From an uncultured Bacteroidales bacterium (GTDB lineage: Bacteria; Bacteroidota; Bacteroidia; Bacteroidales; Bacteroidaceae), in the NCBI GenBank assembly GCA_902779845.1, contig CACZCZ010000009.1:1-64000 (forward strand): 64,000 nt of DNA, given 5' to 3'. Of the stretch, positions 40,543-49,820 are shown piece by piece. How positions within the stretch are numbered: position 1 is the first letter of the stretch; every line of letters begins with the position of its first letter. The position numbers were made by a program, and so were the translations under genes. The notes beneath the pieces are model-generated. The model did no database searches and was not told the origin of the DNA. It saw only the letters and a program-made list of their open reading frames with translations.

Positions 40543-41283
40543 ATGTTAGAAATCAAGAATCTGCACGCCACAATCGGTGGCAAAGAGATACTGAAAGGCA
40601 TCGACTTGACAGTGCGCCCAGGCGAGATTCATGCGCTGATGGGTCAGAACGGTGCTGGGAAATCGACGCTCTCCAACGTGCTCGTGGGTCATCCGGCTTA
40701 TACGGTGACAGAGGGCACGGTGACCTTCCACGGCAAGGACCTGTTGGCGATGTCGCCCGACGAGCGTGCGCATGAGGGTTTGTTCCTGTCGTTCCAGCAG
40801 CCGGTGGAAATCCCTGGGGTGTCGATGGTGAATTTCATGCGTGCAGCCCTCAATGCAAAGCGCAAGTACCAGGGCCTGGAGCCGCTGGACGCTGCTGCCT
40901 TCCTGAAGCTGATGCGCGAGCGCCGCAAGATCGTGGAGCTGGACAACAAGCTCACCAGCCGCTCTGTGAACGAAGGGTTCAGCGGCGGCGAGAAGAAGCG
41001 CAATGAGATCTTCCAGATGGCCATGCTGGAGCCCACGATGTGCATCCTTGACGAGACGGATTCCGGCCTCGACGTGGATGCTCTGCGCATCGTGGCGGAA
41101 GGTTTCAACAAGTTGCGCACGCCGGAGACCGCAGCCATCGTGATTACGCACTACCAGCGTCTGCTGGACTATCTGAAACCCGATGTCGTCCACGTGCTCA
41201 TCGACGGCCGTATCGTGAAGACGGGCGGACCGGAGCTGGCGCTGGAAATTGAACAAAAGGGATTTGGGGACTTGAAAGACTGA
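40543..41283 (+). CDS. sufC: Fe-S assembly ATPase SufC
   Basis: Cytosolic ABC-type ATPase of the SufBCD scaffold, 246 residues. Walker A GQNGAGKS is at 34-41, the signature is SGGEKKRNEIFQMAML, Walker B is CILDETDSGLDVDAL, and the Q-loop is FLSFQQPVEIPG. The ATG at 40543 follows the promoter box. It lies 4 bp before sufD. No sufB lies upstream, where it would commonly be. Confidence 0.96.
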   Translation: MLEIKNLHATIGGKEILKGIDLTVRPGEIHALMGQNGAGKSTLSNVLVGHPAYTVTEGTVTFHGKDLLAMSPDERAHEGLFLSFQQPVEIPGVSMVNFMRAALNAKRKYQGLEPLDAAAFLKLMRERRKIVELDNKLTSRSVNEGFSGGEKKRNEIFQMAMLEPTMCILDETDSGLDVDALRIVAEGFNKLRTPETAAIVITHYQRLLDYLKPDVVHVLIDGRIVKTGGPELALEIEQKGFGDLKD

Positions 41284-41287
41284 GACA

Positions 41288-42472
41288 TTGAAAGGGACGG
41301 ATCAATATATTGAATTGTGGCGGGCAGAGCGTGCGCGCATTGATGCCTGTGCTCCAGCGGCGCTGAATGCGCGTCGCGAGGCGGCAGCTGCTGCTTTCGA
41401 GCGCATGGGATTCCCTTCGCGAAAGGTGGAGAGGTATAAATACACCGATGTGGCGGCGGCTTTCGCACCCAACTACGGACTGCAGCTGGCCACAGCACCT
41501 GCAGCTCCCTTGACGGAGGCTGCAGCTGCCCGCTACGGCACGCTGGCCGACGTGGAGACGGATGCCGTCACGGCGCTGAACACCATGCTCGTGCAGGACG
41601 TCCTCGTCATCCATGTGGCTGCCGGCGAGCGGAAGGAGCATCCCGTGCAGATCACGAATACGCTGCGTGCTACGGCGCCGCTGATGCAGAACCGCCGTCT
41701 GCTGATTCTTGCTGAGGCTGGCGCACACGTGCAGGTGATTCTCAGCGACAGGGCCGCCGCAGACCAGGATTTCCTGACGACGCAGGTCACGGAGGTCTTC
41801 GTGGAGCCGGGTGCCCATGTGGAACTCTACGACATAGAGGATACCGCAGAGCGCTGCCATCGCTTCCATCAGGTCTTTGCCGAGGTGGCGGCTGGTGGTC
41901 ATCTCACCCACACCACATTCACGCTGGCAGGCGGCCTGAGCCGCAACCAGACGGACGTGCGCCTGAAGGGAAAGGGCGCGGAGGCGGTGCTGCTGGGCTG
42001 TGCCATCACCAACGGCACACAACACGTGGACAACAATACGCTCATCGACCACTGTGCCCCTGGTGGCGTCAGTCGTGAGCTATATAAATATGTAGTGGAC
42101 CAGCAATCTACGGGCGCCTTTGCCGGCAAGGTGCTGGTGCGCGAGGGTGCTGTGCAGACGGACTCCGTGGAGCGCAATGCCAACCTGGTCTGCACGGAGC
42201 AGGCGCGGATGTGGACACAGCCGATGCTGGAGATCTACGCCGACGACGTGAAATGCTCCCACGGCAGCACGGTGGGACAGCTCAACGACGAAGCGCTCTT
42301 CTATATGCGGCAGCGCGGCATCAGCGAGGTGGAAGCCCGTACGCTGCTGAAGCAGGCTTTTGCCAGTGAAGTCCTCAACGAAATACCCCTCGAAGCCTTA
42401 CAGCAGCGCCTCCACGTGCAGGTGGAAAAGCGCTTCCGCTCCTGCGAGGATTGTAAATTGTGTGCCAAGTGA
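41288..42472 (+). CDS. sufD: Fe-S assembly protein SufD
   Basis: Partner of SufB and SufC in Fe-S cluster assembly, 394 residues. N-terminal helical region with GFPSRKVERYKYTDV, then the right-handed beta-helix core and C-terminal KCSHGSTVGQLNDEALFYMR, ending in CEDCKLCAK. Start is TTG, four bases after the sufC stop. The following ybeY start overlaps its stop. Confidence 0.93.
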   Translation: MKGTDQYIELWRAERARIDACAPAALNARREAAAAAFERMGFPSRKVERYKYTDVAAAFAPNYGLQLATAPAAPLTEAAAARYGTLADVETDAVTALNTMLVQDVLVIHVAAGERKEHPVQITNTLRATAPLMQNRRLLILAEAGAHVQVILSDRAAADQDFLTTQVTEVFVEPGAHVELYDIEDTAERCHRFHQVFAEVAAGGHLTHTTFTLAGGLSRNQTDVRLKGKGAEAVLLGCAITNGTQHVDNNTLIDHCAPGGVSRELYKYVVDQQSTGAFAGKVLVREGAVQTDSVERNANLVCTEQARMWTQPMLEIYADDVKCSHGSTVGQLNDEALFYMRQRGISEVEARTLLKQAFASEVLNEIPLEALQQRLHVQVEKRFRSCEDCKLCAK

Positions 42473-42891
42473 TATCGTTTCAGACCATAAACGTGGCGAT
42501 GCCCGACGTGGATGCCGCAAGCATCAGGAAATGGGTGCAGGCGGTGGCCTGCGACTATGGTCGTCGAGTGGGAGATATTGCCTACGTCTTCGTCGATGAC
42601 GAGGAGATATTGCGCGTCAACCGCCAGTTCCTGCAGCACGATTACTACACAGACATCATCACGTTCGACGACAGCCAGGGCGCAGTCATCAATGGCGACT
42701 TGTTCATCAGCCTTGACACCGTCCGCTCCAACGCTGCCGGTCTGGGTGTCGCCTATGAGCAGGAACTCCGCCGCGTCATCATCCATGGCATCCTCCATCT
42801 GTGTGGCATCAACGACAAAGGACCGGGCGAGCGCGAGATCATGGAAGACGCCGAGAACAAGGCGCTGGCGCAATATCCATCAGCCTCGTAG
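42469..42891 (+). CDS. ybeY: Endoribonuclease YbeY (16S rRNA maturation)
   Basis: Single-domain metal-dependent RNase of 140 residues involved in 16S rRNA 3' end maturation. The catalytic HGILHL (His106, His110) is followed by CGINDKGPGERE; the third His of the textbook motif is Lys, as I recall for Bacteroidota YbeY. YYTDIITFD is conserved. The start was set at GTG 42469, giving MISFQTINVAMPD, which matches relatives; this GTG overlaps the sufD stop (GTGA). ATG 42499 would cut off the first strand. Confidence 0.88.
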   Translation: MISFQTINVAMPDVDAASIRKWVQAVACDYGRRVGDIAYVFVDDEEILRVNRQFLQHDYYTDIITFDDSQGAVINGDLFISLDTVRSNAAGLGVAYEQELRRVIIHGILHLCGINDKGPGEREIMEDAENKALAQYPSAS

Positions 42892-42931
42892 TCCCAAAAG
42901 CATCATTACCAAACCCCTAAATAAAACATCT

Positions 42932-44041
42932 ATGAAGAAAGTTCTCTCTTTTGCTGCGCTTGCCATTATGTTGTGCATAGCAGCCTGTAAAGACAATGGC
43001 TACAAGGTGACAGGTACTGCCACAGGTGCTGAGGATGGTGACACCGTCATCCTGGCCAATATCCAGAACCGTTTTGACATCGACACGATTGCCGTCACCA
43101 CGGTGAAGAACGGCAAGTTCGTGTTCGAGGGCGTTCAGGACACCGCTGCCATGCGTTATGTCATCTGGCGTTCCAACACCAATGAGGACCTGGCTATTGC
43201 CACGCAGTTTGCACTGGAAAACGCTGCTATCACCATTCAGCTGGACACCGCAGCGAATGCTGTGGCCGTCATCAGCGGAACCCCCATCAACGATGCCATC
43301 ACAGAGCTCTCTCGTAAGGAGCTTGAGATCAATGAGGTGGGCGAGAAAGTCTTTGCCACCTTCAATAATCCTGAGGCCAGCGACGAGATGCGCGCTGATG
43401 CTGAGAAGCAGCTCAACGACCTGCAGGAAAAAATGACCGCTATCTACAAGGACTTCATCGCTGCGAATATCCAGAACGTGGCTGGCCAAAGCTATCTCGC
43501 CACCTATGCGCCCATGATGGAGGATGAATTTGTTATCGAACAGCTGGCAGCTATCCCCGAGGGTGCTGACAACGAGCGCATAGCCAAGCTCCGCGAGATC
43601 TACGACGTGAAGGCCGCCACGGCCGTTGGCAAACCCTACAAGGACATCAAGGCCGCAACACCCGAGGGCGTTGAACTCGCTGTCAGCGACGTTGCCAAGA
43701 CGGCAAAGGTGCTCATGATTGATTTCTGGGCCAGTTGGTGTGGTCCCTGCCGCGCTGAGATGCCCCATGTGAAGGCTGCCTACGACAAGTTCCACGCCCA
43801 GGGCTTTGAAATCATCGGCGTAAGCCTTGACAACGATGCCGATGCATGGAAGCAGGCACTCAAGGACCTCCTAATGGAATGGCCGCAGATTTCTGACCTC
43901 AAAGGTTGGGAATGCGAGGGTGCTGCCACCTATGGCGTTCGCTCTATTCCTGCAACCGTGCTTATCAAGGATGGTATCATCGTTGCTCGCGACCTGCGTG
44001 GCGATAAGCTCGCAGAGAAAGTTGAGGACCTGCTGAAATAA
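42932..44041 (+). CDS. TlpA-like thioredoxin lipoprotein with DUF4369 domain
   Basis: Predicted lipoprotein of 369 residues. The signal is MKKVLSFAALAIMLCIAAC with the lipobox Cys at 19. The N-terminal DUF4369 part (KVTGTATGAEDGDTVILANI) is followed by a helical linker and a C-terminal thioredoxin fold with WASWCGPC (Cys270, Cys273). Such proteins reduce disulfides in the periplasm; the specific client is unknown. Longer in-frame readings overlap ybeY and are not likely. It lies 6 bp upstream of the next gene. Confidence 0.88.
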   Translation: MKKVLSFAALAIMLCIAACKDNGYKVTGTATGAEDGDTVILANIQNRFDIDTIAVTTVKNGKFVFEGVQDTAAMRYVIWRSNTNEDLAIATQFALENAAITIQLDTAANAVAVISGTPINDAITELSRKELEINEVGEKVFATFNNPEASDEMRADAEKQLNDLQEKMTAIYKDFIAANIQNVAGQSYLATYAPMMEDEFVIEQLAAIPEGADNERIAKLREIYDVKAATAVGKPYKDIKAATPEGVELAVSDVAKTAKVLMIDFWASWCGPCRAEMPHVKAAYDKFHAQGFEIIGVSLDNDADAWKQALKDLLMEWPQISDLKGWECEGAATYGVRSIPATVLIKDGIIVARDLRGDKLAEKVEDLLK

Positions 44042-44047
44042 AAGTTC

Positions 44048-45319
44048 GTGACCTTGAATGCCGCCACGTTAGAGTTCATCCATGCACACGCCAACGACGA
44101 TGTCCGGCAGTTGGCATTGAGGCGTGTACCCGATGGCGTGAACCTACGTGAGGCTTTGACACAGATTGAAGGCCGTCAGTTGGCAGCGTGCAAGCTCCCC
44201 GCTTGTGCTGCCACCGGCGGCTTCCTCTTTCCTCCCCGCCTCAGCTTAGAACAGTGTTCCAGCGAGGCCACGGCTTCCTATAAGCGGCGGGTTGCGGAGC
44301 GCCTGCTCGCATCGTCACTTCAGGAAGAAGGAGGAGGGGGGGCTGCTACCTCCGCAGATCTCACGACTTCCTTCGCAGATCTCACAGGAGGCCTCGGCAT
44401 CGACTTCATGGCCATCGCGCCTCTCTTCAAGAGCGCCACTTATGTGGAACGCAACCTTGAGCTCTGTGAGCTGGCACGCCATAACCTGCCCCTCATGGGC
44501 TGCCCTCATGCAGAAGTCGTCTGTCAGGAATTAGAGGCAGAGAGCGCCTCGTTCTTCACTCGTTGCTATACCTTATTATATATAGATCCTGCACGTCGTG
44601 ATGCAGCAGGCAGGAAGGTGGCACGCATTGAGGACTGCACACCCGATGTGTGTGTGCTGCAGAAGCAGCTTCGTACCCATGCCGGCCACGTCCTTATCAA
44701 GCTGTCCCCCATGCTCGACCTCACGTCCGCCCTCCGTGCCCTTGATGGCATCGTTGAGGCTCATGTGATCAGTGTGGGAGGGGAGTGCAAGGAGCTTTTG
44801 TTGGTGATGAAAGGGGGTGTCTGCCCAGACTCTCCTCGGATGGAGGAGATTCCCATCTATTGTGTGGATTTGAAGGCGCATCCCACCGCTTTTTGCTTTA
44901 CGATAGCCGAAGAGAAGGCTGCCGCATCGACCTCTCTTCACGAAGGGTGGAAAGGAGTTGGCTTCTTCCTCCACGAGCCCAATGCCGGCATCCTCAAGGC
45001 TGGAGCTTTCAAGACGCTGTGCCAGCGCTTTCCTGTGCAGCAGCTGGCGCCTAACAGTCACCTCTATGCAGCAGAGACCATCGTCCCCGATTTCCCAGGT
45101 CGCTGTTGGCGCATTGTGGATCAGGCTACGTTCAACAAGAAGGAGCTGAAGCGCTTGTTGCAGGGCTTGGAGGCTGCAGAGCTCACCGTAAGAGGGTTCC
45201 CCGCTTCTGTGGCTACGCTGCGCAAACAGTTACGGTTGCGCGATGGCGGCGATGCCCATTTCATCGCGACGACTCTTGCTGACAATACAAAACTTCTGCT
45301 GAAAGTCCTGCCCGTCTAA
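44048..45319 (+). CDS. THUMP-like (PG_1098 type) SAM-dependent methyltransferase
   Basis: 423-residue protein of a Bacteroidota family with an N-terminal helical part, a Rossmann methyltransferase core (FADLTGGLGIDFMAIAPLFK, YVERNLELCELARHNL, LLYIDPARRD with the DPAR catalytic loop) and a C-terminal THUMP-like part (RGFPASVATLRKQL). The likely target is RNA. The GTG start at 44048 is 6 bp after the preceding stop. A low-complexity EEGGGGAATSADLTTSFADL stretch precedes the SAM motif. Confidence 0.82.
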   Translation: MTLNAATLEFIHAHANDDVRQLALRRVPDGVNLREALTQIEGRQLAACKLPACAATGGFLFPPRLSLEQCSSEATASYKRRVAERLLASSLQEEGGGGAATSADLTTSFADLTGGLGIDFMAIAPLFKSATYVERNLELCELARHNLPLMGCPHAEVVCQELEAESASFFTRCYTLLYIDPARRDAAGRKVARIEDCTPDVCVLQKQLRTHAGHVLIKLSPMLDLTSALRALDGIVEAHVISVGGECKELLLVMKGGVCPDSPRMEEIPIYCVDLKAHPTAFCFTIAEEKAAASTSLHEGWKGVGFFLHEPNAGILKAGAFKTLCQRFPVQQLAPNSHLYAAETIVPDFPGRCWRIVDQATFNKKELKRLLQGLEAAELTVRGFPASVATLRKQLRLRDGGDAHFIATTLADNTKLLLKVLPV

Positions 45320-45320
45320 C

Positions 45321-45377
45321 ATTTTTCACTTTTCATTTTTCACTTTTCATTTTTCACTCTTTCACTTTTCACTCTCA
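45321..45377. repeat. TTTTTCACTTTTCAT tandem tract
   Basis: Four to five units of CATTTTTCACTTTT, then CACTCTTTCACTTTTCACTC, filling the spacer and abutting the TTG start of the WbqC gene. Confidence 0.85.
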
Positions 45378-45899
45378 TTGACTACAGCCTACCTCGCACC
45401 CATCTCATGGTATCGCACCTTTCGTGCCACCCCCGACGCCGTCATCGACGCCGATGAGCACTATGTAAAGCAGACGATGCGCAACCGTTGTACCATCGCC
45501 ATGCCCGACGGCCCTCAGCATCTGGTCATCCCTGTGGTGGCAGCCTCCAGTCATGTCCCTGTCCGCGACATCCGCATCAGTGAACACGGCAACTGGCGCC
45601 ATCACCACTGGAACGCCCTGCGCACAGCCTATGGCAAGAGTCCTTTCTTCGAGTATTATGCTGATGAGATGGCTGTTTTCTACCAGTCGCGCACCCATGA
45701 TTTCCTCATTGACTTCAATGCAGCACTGCATGAAGTGGTTTGCGGCTTGCTGGATGTGCAGCAGCAGGTGCCTGCGGAACAGCGTCGTACCGGTGAGCCT
45801 TACTACCAGGTCTTCGCACAGCGATTGGGCTTCCTGCCCGACTTGAGCATCGTCGATCTTCTCTTTAATATGGGCCCCGAGTCCATCTTTTACCTTTGA
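45378..45899 (+). CDS. WbqC family protein
   Basis: 173-residue protein with the WbqC-like pattern: AYLAPISWYRTF at the start, then a variable loop and NWRHHHWNALRTAYGKSPFFEYY, a conserved His/Trp-rich motif. WbqC-like genes occur in polysaccharide loci and are of unknown enzymatic role. Start is TTG at 45378, directly after the repeat tract. The last codons (TTT TAC CTT TGA) double as the promoter box for the next gene. Confidence 0.82.
   Translation: MTTAYLAPISWYRTFRATPDAVIDADEHYVKQTMRNRCTIAMPDGPQHLVIPVVAASSHVPVRDIRISEHGNWRHHHWNALRTAYGKSPFFEYYADEMAVFYQSRTHDFLIDFNAALHEVVCGLLDVQQQVPAEQRRTGEPYYQVFAQRLGFLPDLSIVDLLFNMGPESIFYL
45891..45898 (+). promoter_or_regulatory. Possible promoter -7 box (TACCTTTG) of GH127, inside the WbqC stop
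   Basis: Exact TAnnTTTG match overlapping the last codons and stop of the WbqC gene, 36 bases before the GH127 ATG. Confidence 0.5.
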
Positions 45900-45933
45900 A
45901 CATTTGATTATAACCAACTAACATCATTCAACA

Positions 45934-47943
45934 ATGAGAACACTCCTTATTCCGCTGTTATGCCTGGCCACAACATTGCAGGCAAAGACCAGCGAACACC
46001 CTGCCACGGGTTATCCCATCACTCCTGTTCCATTCACCAGCGTCAGCGTGACCGACAACTTCTGGGGCCAGCGTCTGCGTGCTACCCGTGAGGTGACCGT
46101 TCCCTTGGCTTTCTCCAAGTGCGAGGAGACCGGACGCTACCGCAATTTCGAGAATGCCACCGCCCACCTGAAAGACCCCTCCAAGGTTTTTGAAGTCAAG
46201 GAGAGCACCTTCCCCTTCGATGACACTGACCCCTACAAAACCATCGAGGGCGCCAGCTATCTCCTGCAGACCTACCCCGACAAGCACCTGCGCCATTACA
46301 TCGACTCCATCATCGACATCATCGGGGCTGCCCAGGAGCCCGACGGCTATCTCTACACAGCTCGCACACAGAATCCTGCCCACCCTCATCCCTGGTCGGG
46401 TAGCAGCCGTTGGTCAAGCGAAGAGCAGGGCAGTCATGAGCTCTACAACTTGGGTCACATGGTGGAGGCGGCCATTGCACACTACCAAGCCACAGGCTCG
46501 CGCAAGTTCCTGGACATAGCCATCCGCTATGCCGATTGTGTCTGCCGGGAGGTGGGGCCTGCTGCTGGTCAGGCTTGTATCGTCCCGGGTCATCAGATTC
46601 CGGAGATGGCGCTGGCAAAGCTCTACCTCGTCACAGGAGACAAGAAGTACCTCGACGAGGCGAAGTTCCTGTTGGACTATCGCGGCAAGACGACGATCGT
46701 ACATGAGTACTCTCAGGCCCATAGGCCTGTAGTAGAGCAAGATGAGGCCGTGGGTCATGCTGTCCGCGCTGCCTATATGTACGCCGGAATGGCCGATGTC
46801 GCAGCGCTCACGGGTGACACAGCTTATATCCATGCCATTGATCGCATCTGGGATAACATCGTGAGTAAGAAACTGTACATCACAGGTGGTATCGGTGCCA
46901 CCAACCAAGGTGAAGCCTTCGGCAAGAACTATGAGCTGCCCAATATGACAGCCTACTGCGAGACCTGCGCTGCCATCGGTTTCACCTATGTCAACCATCG
47001 TCTCTTCCTGCTTCACGGCGAGTCCAAGTACTACGATGTACTGGAGCGTACTCTTTACAATGGTCTCATTAGCGGTGTCAGCCTCGACGGCGGCACTTTC
47101 TACTATCCCAACCCATTGGCCTCCAATGGTCAGCACAAGCGCCAGCCTTGGTTTGGCTGTGCCTGCTGCCCCTCGAACATCTGTCGCTTCATCCCCTCGC
47201 TGCCAGGCTATGTCTATGCCGTCCGCGACCGTTCAGTCTATGTCAACCTCTTTTTGGCCAACAGTGCCACGATGACGGTGGGCGGAAAGCGTGTACAGCT
47301 AAGCCAGCAGACCTCCTACCCATGGAATGGTGACATAACAATCACTGTCGATAAGAACGCTGCCGGCAGCTTTGCCCTGAAGATCCGCATCCCAGGGTGG
47401 TTGCAGGGACACGTTCTTCCCTCGGACCTCTACAGCTATAGCGATGACATAAAATCGCAGGGATACACTTGCACGCTTAATGGTGAGGAGGTGCTGAATA
47501 CGACCGCTGCAACCCTCACAGCCGATGGCTATCTCACCCTTGCAGACAGGAAATGGAAGAAGGGCGACCGTGTACAGCTACACTTCGATATGCAGCCTCG
47601 TACTGTCCGCGCCGATGCTCATGTGCGTGAGGATCGTGGCATGATTTGCGTGGAGCGTGGCCCGCTGGTTTATTGTGCCGAGCGGCCTGACGGATATGCT
47701 GCCGCTGAGAACGACTTTGACATTACACGTCTGCTTGTGAACCAGAAGCCCCACTTCCAGTTGGGTAGCCTGACAATCGCTAATACGCCGGTTACCACAC
47801 TCATTACGGATGCCCAGCTGCTGGACTTCGATGCGCAGGGCCGTCTGTCTCCCACCGATGTCCGCCTGACGCTCATACCTTACTACGCCTGGTGTCATCG
47901 TGGCAGTGGTAAGATGCGTGTCTGGTTGAGACGGGATTTATAA
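45934..47943 (+). CDS. GH127 beta-L-arabinofuranosidase-like, exported
   Basis: 669 residues with a short signal peptide (MRTLLIPLLCLATTLQA). An (alpha/alpha)6 barrel is followed by beta-sandwich domains. Typical pieces are TDNFWGQRLRATREVTVP, PDGYLYT and LYNLGHMVEAAIAHY. The zinc/catalytic set is also present: YCETCAA with the conserved Glu-x-Cys, and GCACCPSN with the cysteine pair. GH127 enzymes use a zinc-bound cysteine nucleophile to release beta-L-arabinofuranose. Natural substrates would be plant hydroxyproline glycans or rhamnogalacturonan II. Confidence 0.9.
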   Translation: MRTLLIPLLCLATTLQAKTSEHPATGYPITPVPFTSVSVTDNFWGQRLRATREVTVPLAFSKCEETGRYRNFENATAHLKDPSKVFEVKESTFPFDDTDPYKTIEGASYLLQTYPDKHLRHYIDSIIDIIGAAQEPDGYLYTARTQNPAHPHPWSGSSRWSSEEQGSHELYNLGHMVEAAIAHYQATGSRKFLDIAIRYADCVCREVGPAAGQACIVPGHQIPEMALAKLYLVTGDKKYLDEAKFLLDYRGKTTIVHEYSQAHRPVVEQDEAVGHAVRAAYMYAGMADVAALTGDTAYIHAIDRIWDNIVSKKLYITGGIGATNQGEAFGKNYELPNMTAYCETCAAIGFTYVNHRLFLLHGESKYYDVLERTLYNGLISGVSLDGGTFYYPNPLASNGQHKRQPWFGCACCPSNICRFIPSLPGYVYAVRDRSVYVNLFLANSATMTVGGKRVQLSQQTSYPWNGDITITVDKNAAGSFALKIRIPGWLQGHVLPSDLYSYSDDIKSQGYTCTLNGEEVLNTTAATLTADGYLTLADRKWKKGDRVQLHFDMQPRTVRADAHVREDRGMICVERGPLVYCAERPDGYAAAENDFDITRLLVNQKPHFQLGSLTIANTPVTTLITDAQLLDFDAQGRLSPTDVRLTLIPYYAWCHRGSGKMRVWLRRDL

Positions 47944-47949
47944 AACAAT

Positions 47950-47990
47950 GCAGGAGGCCTCAAGAATGGGGCCTCCTGCTGTTTTCTGTT
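47950..47990. terminator. Terminator between convergent GH127 and glsB
   Basis: GCAGGAGGCC-TCAAGAATGG-GGCCTCCTGC stem followed rightward by TGTTTTCTGTTGTT; on the other strand an ATTGTTTTA follows, so it may work both ways. Confidence 0.85.
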
Positions 47991-48003
47991 GTTATCTGTT
48001 GTC

Positions 48004-48981
48004 TTAGGAGATGACTTTGTTAGCGCCGCTGGTGGGCCTGATGGCTTCGGGATGCTCGCGGGCGAAGCTGTCAATGTGGCGAACACGTTTCTCGTCGAGA
48101 ATCTCATCGATGGCGATGAGGATGCCTGTCTCCTCAACATCTCCAAAGCCGTAGTTGATGGCTGTTCCGAACATTCTCATGGTAGGCGAGAGACTCATGT
48201 AGGCGTTCACAAGAGGTGGGATGTCGTAGCCCCGCAAGCGTACTTCGCGGTTGAGGATGCGATAGTCGGCCTTGAATTCATCTTCGCAGAAGAGCGCTGC
48301 CAGCTGCGTTGTGTCTGCCTCAATTTGCAAAGGTTTCATCGGGATGATGAGCTTGTCGGGGTCGGCAAAGTGCTTCTGCAGGAAGAAGAGAATCATGTCG
48401 CGTGCTTGGCGATCATAGCTGGGGTACATGGTCATCTTGCCGAAGAGATAGCGTATCTCGGGCATCACCACGGTGAGCGCACCGAGACCATCCCACAAGT
48501 TGTCGAGGGCGAAGAGTGCTTTCGCGCCCGCGCGCGTACTTTGATATTCTAATGTCACCCAGCTGCGACCCAGCTCGATGGTGTAGGGCAGGTAGTCACG
48601 GATGAAACGCTCGGAGAAATGAAACATGTGGGACGTGGCAAGAATGGGCTGACCCTCGGCATCGAACTGTGCTTCTGTGCCCAGTAGGTAGCGGTAGCCA
48701 CCAAGTATCTTCTCGTCCTCAGGATCCCAGACGATGAGTTGCTTGTAGGGATTCTCCATGGTGTCGAACTCATCGAGGTCGAGGGGCTTGCCCGTGCCAC
48801 CGCCGGCCGCGCGGAAGGCAATCTCACGCAGGCGTCCGATCTCACGCAGCACGTTGGGAGCGTTTTGCCAAGTGACAATATAAACCTCGTTGTGGCTCTT
48901 GTTGGTGAACCGCAGCCGCTTGTCTGCCGTGAGTTCGCTCTTGAGGATCTCAACAGGGATGGGGGCAATAATCTCTTCCAT
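48004..48981 (-). CDS. glsB: Glycine N-acyltransferase of glycine-lipid synthesis (GlsB-like)
   Basis: GNAT-fold acyltransferase of 325 residues of the ornithine-lipid OlsB / hemolysin-like family: LREIGRLREIAFRAAGGGTG, YKQLIVWDPEDEKILGGYRY, IELGRSWVTLEYQ. In Bacteroides the homologue transfers a 3-hydroxy fatty acid to glycine, and an adjacent PlsC-type enzyme adds the second chain, giving glycine and flavolipin-type lipids. The same two-gene arrangement is present here: glsA-like ends 17 bp upstream. The call is by family and context. Confidence 0.82.
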   Translation of the reverse strand: MEEIIAPIPVEILKSELTADKRLRFTNKSHNEVYIVTWQNAPNVLREIGRLREIAFRAAGGGTGKPLDLDEFDTMENPYKQLIVWDPEDEKILGGYRYLLGTEAQFDAEGQPILATSHMFHFSERFIRDYLPYTIELGRSWVTLEYQSTRAGAKALFALDNLWDGLGALTVVMPEIRYLFGKMTMYPSYDRQARDMILFFLQKHFADPDKLIIPMKPLQIEADTTQLAALFCEDEFKADYRILNREVRLRGYDIPPLVNAYMSLSPTMRMFGTAINYGFGDVEETGILIAIDEILDEKRVRHIDSFAREHPEAIRPTSGANKVIS

Positions 48982-48998
48982 ATCTTTCAGCTTTCAAC

Positions 48999-49820
48999 TC
49001 AAAGTTTATATACTTCATCCTGTACCCACTGTGCCCATTCGGCAGGACTGTGGGAATGGTCGAAGGTTTGCCAAGGGATGGGCTTTCCGAAGCGCACGGT
49101 GAAATGCTTGCCGCATGAGCGGTACATCTCATCGGGCAGAAACAGCTGGGCCAAGTTGAACTTGATGCCTAAGCGCTTGCACCAGTTCGCTATGCGATAG
49201 AAGCGAGGCGAGTTTTGTGCGATGAAATGGATGGGTACGACATCGCGCTGTGTCTGTACGCTCTTCTGTATGAACGCCTTCCCCCAAGGGAGATCATGTA
49301 TCACGCCGTTAATCTTGCGTGAGCAGATGCCGGCGGGGAACATGATGATGTGGTTGTCGCTCTGAAAAGCACCATCTATCAGCTGCGGCAGGTTACGTGC
49401 CTGAGCGCCAAACTTATTGATGCCGATGCACAGCGGTGCCAGACCCTTGATGTTCATCAGCAAGTCGTTGACCAGATACTTGACATGGCCGTTGTACTTG
49501 CTGCCAATGATACCGCCCAAAGCAACGCCGTCGATACCGCCAAGAGGATGGTTGGAGACAAATGTGAAGCGGCCCTCTGCAGGCAATTCGTCCAAGCCTT
49601 CTATCGTCAAATGGGCACCAAGGTACTCGATACCCTTCGTGCAGAAATCGACGCCTATATAGCCGCGGCGGAGAAATTCGTTGATAAAGTCCTCGTGGAT
49701 GAAGCGCTTGAGCCAACGTATGACGAAACCGGGTACGCGCTTGCCCGCTCTCTCACGGATGATGCGCTCTAAGTCGATGGTCAGTTCGTTGTGCTCAGAC
49801 TCGGACATACATACGTTCAA
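48999..49820 (-). CDS. glsA: O-acyltransferase of glycine-lipid synthesis (GlsA-like, PlsC family)
   Basis: 273-residue 1-acylglycerol-3-phosphate acyltransferase-like protein. The acyltransferase block SNHPLGGIDGVALG has His91 and Asp97, one residue wider than the textbook HX4D. MFPAGICSRK supplies the second conserved block. It would esterify the hydroxyl of N-acyl-glycine made by the next gene. ATG 49820 overlaps the preceding stop (ATGA); 49808 is an alternative start. Confidence 0.82.
   Translation of the reverse strand: MNVCMSESEHNELTIDLERIIRERAGKRVPGFVIRWLKRFIHEDFINEFLRRGYIGVDFCTKGIEYLGAHLTIEGLDELPAEGRFTFVSNHPLGGIDGVALGGIIGSKYNGHVKYLVNDLLMNIKGLAPLCIGINKFGAQARNLPQLIDGAFQSDNHIIMFPAGICSRKINGVIHDLPWGKAFIQKSVQTQRDVVPIHFIAQNSPRFYRIANWCKRLGIKFNLAQLFLPDEMYRSCGKHFTVRFGKPIPWQTFDHSHSPAEWAQWVQDEVYKL

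Noticed and set aside
42512-42931. Long N-terminal extension of the TlpA-like protein
   Set aside because: It runs out of frame through ybeY; the ATG at 42932 gives a proper lipoprotein signal.
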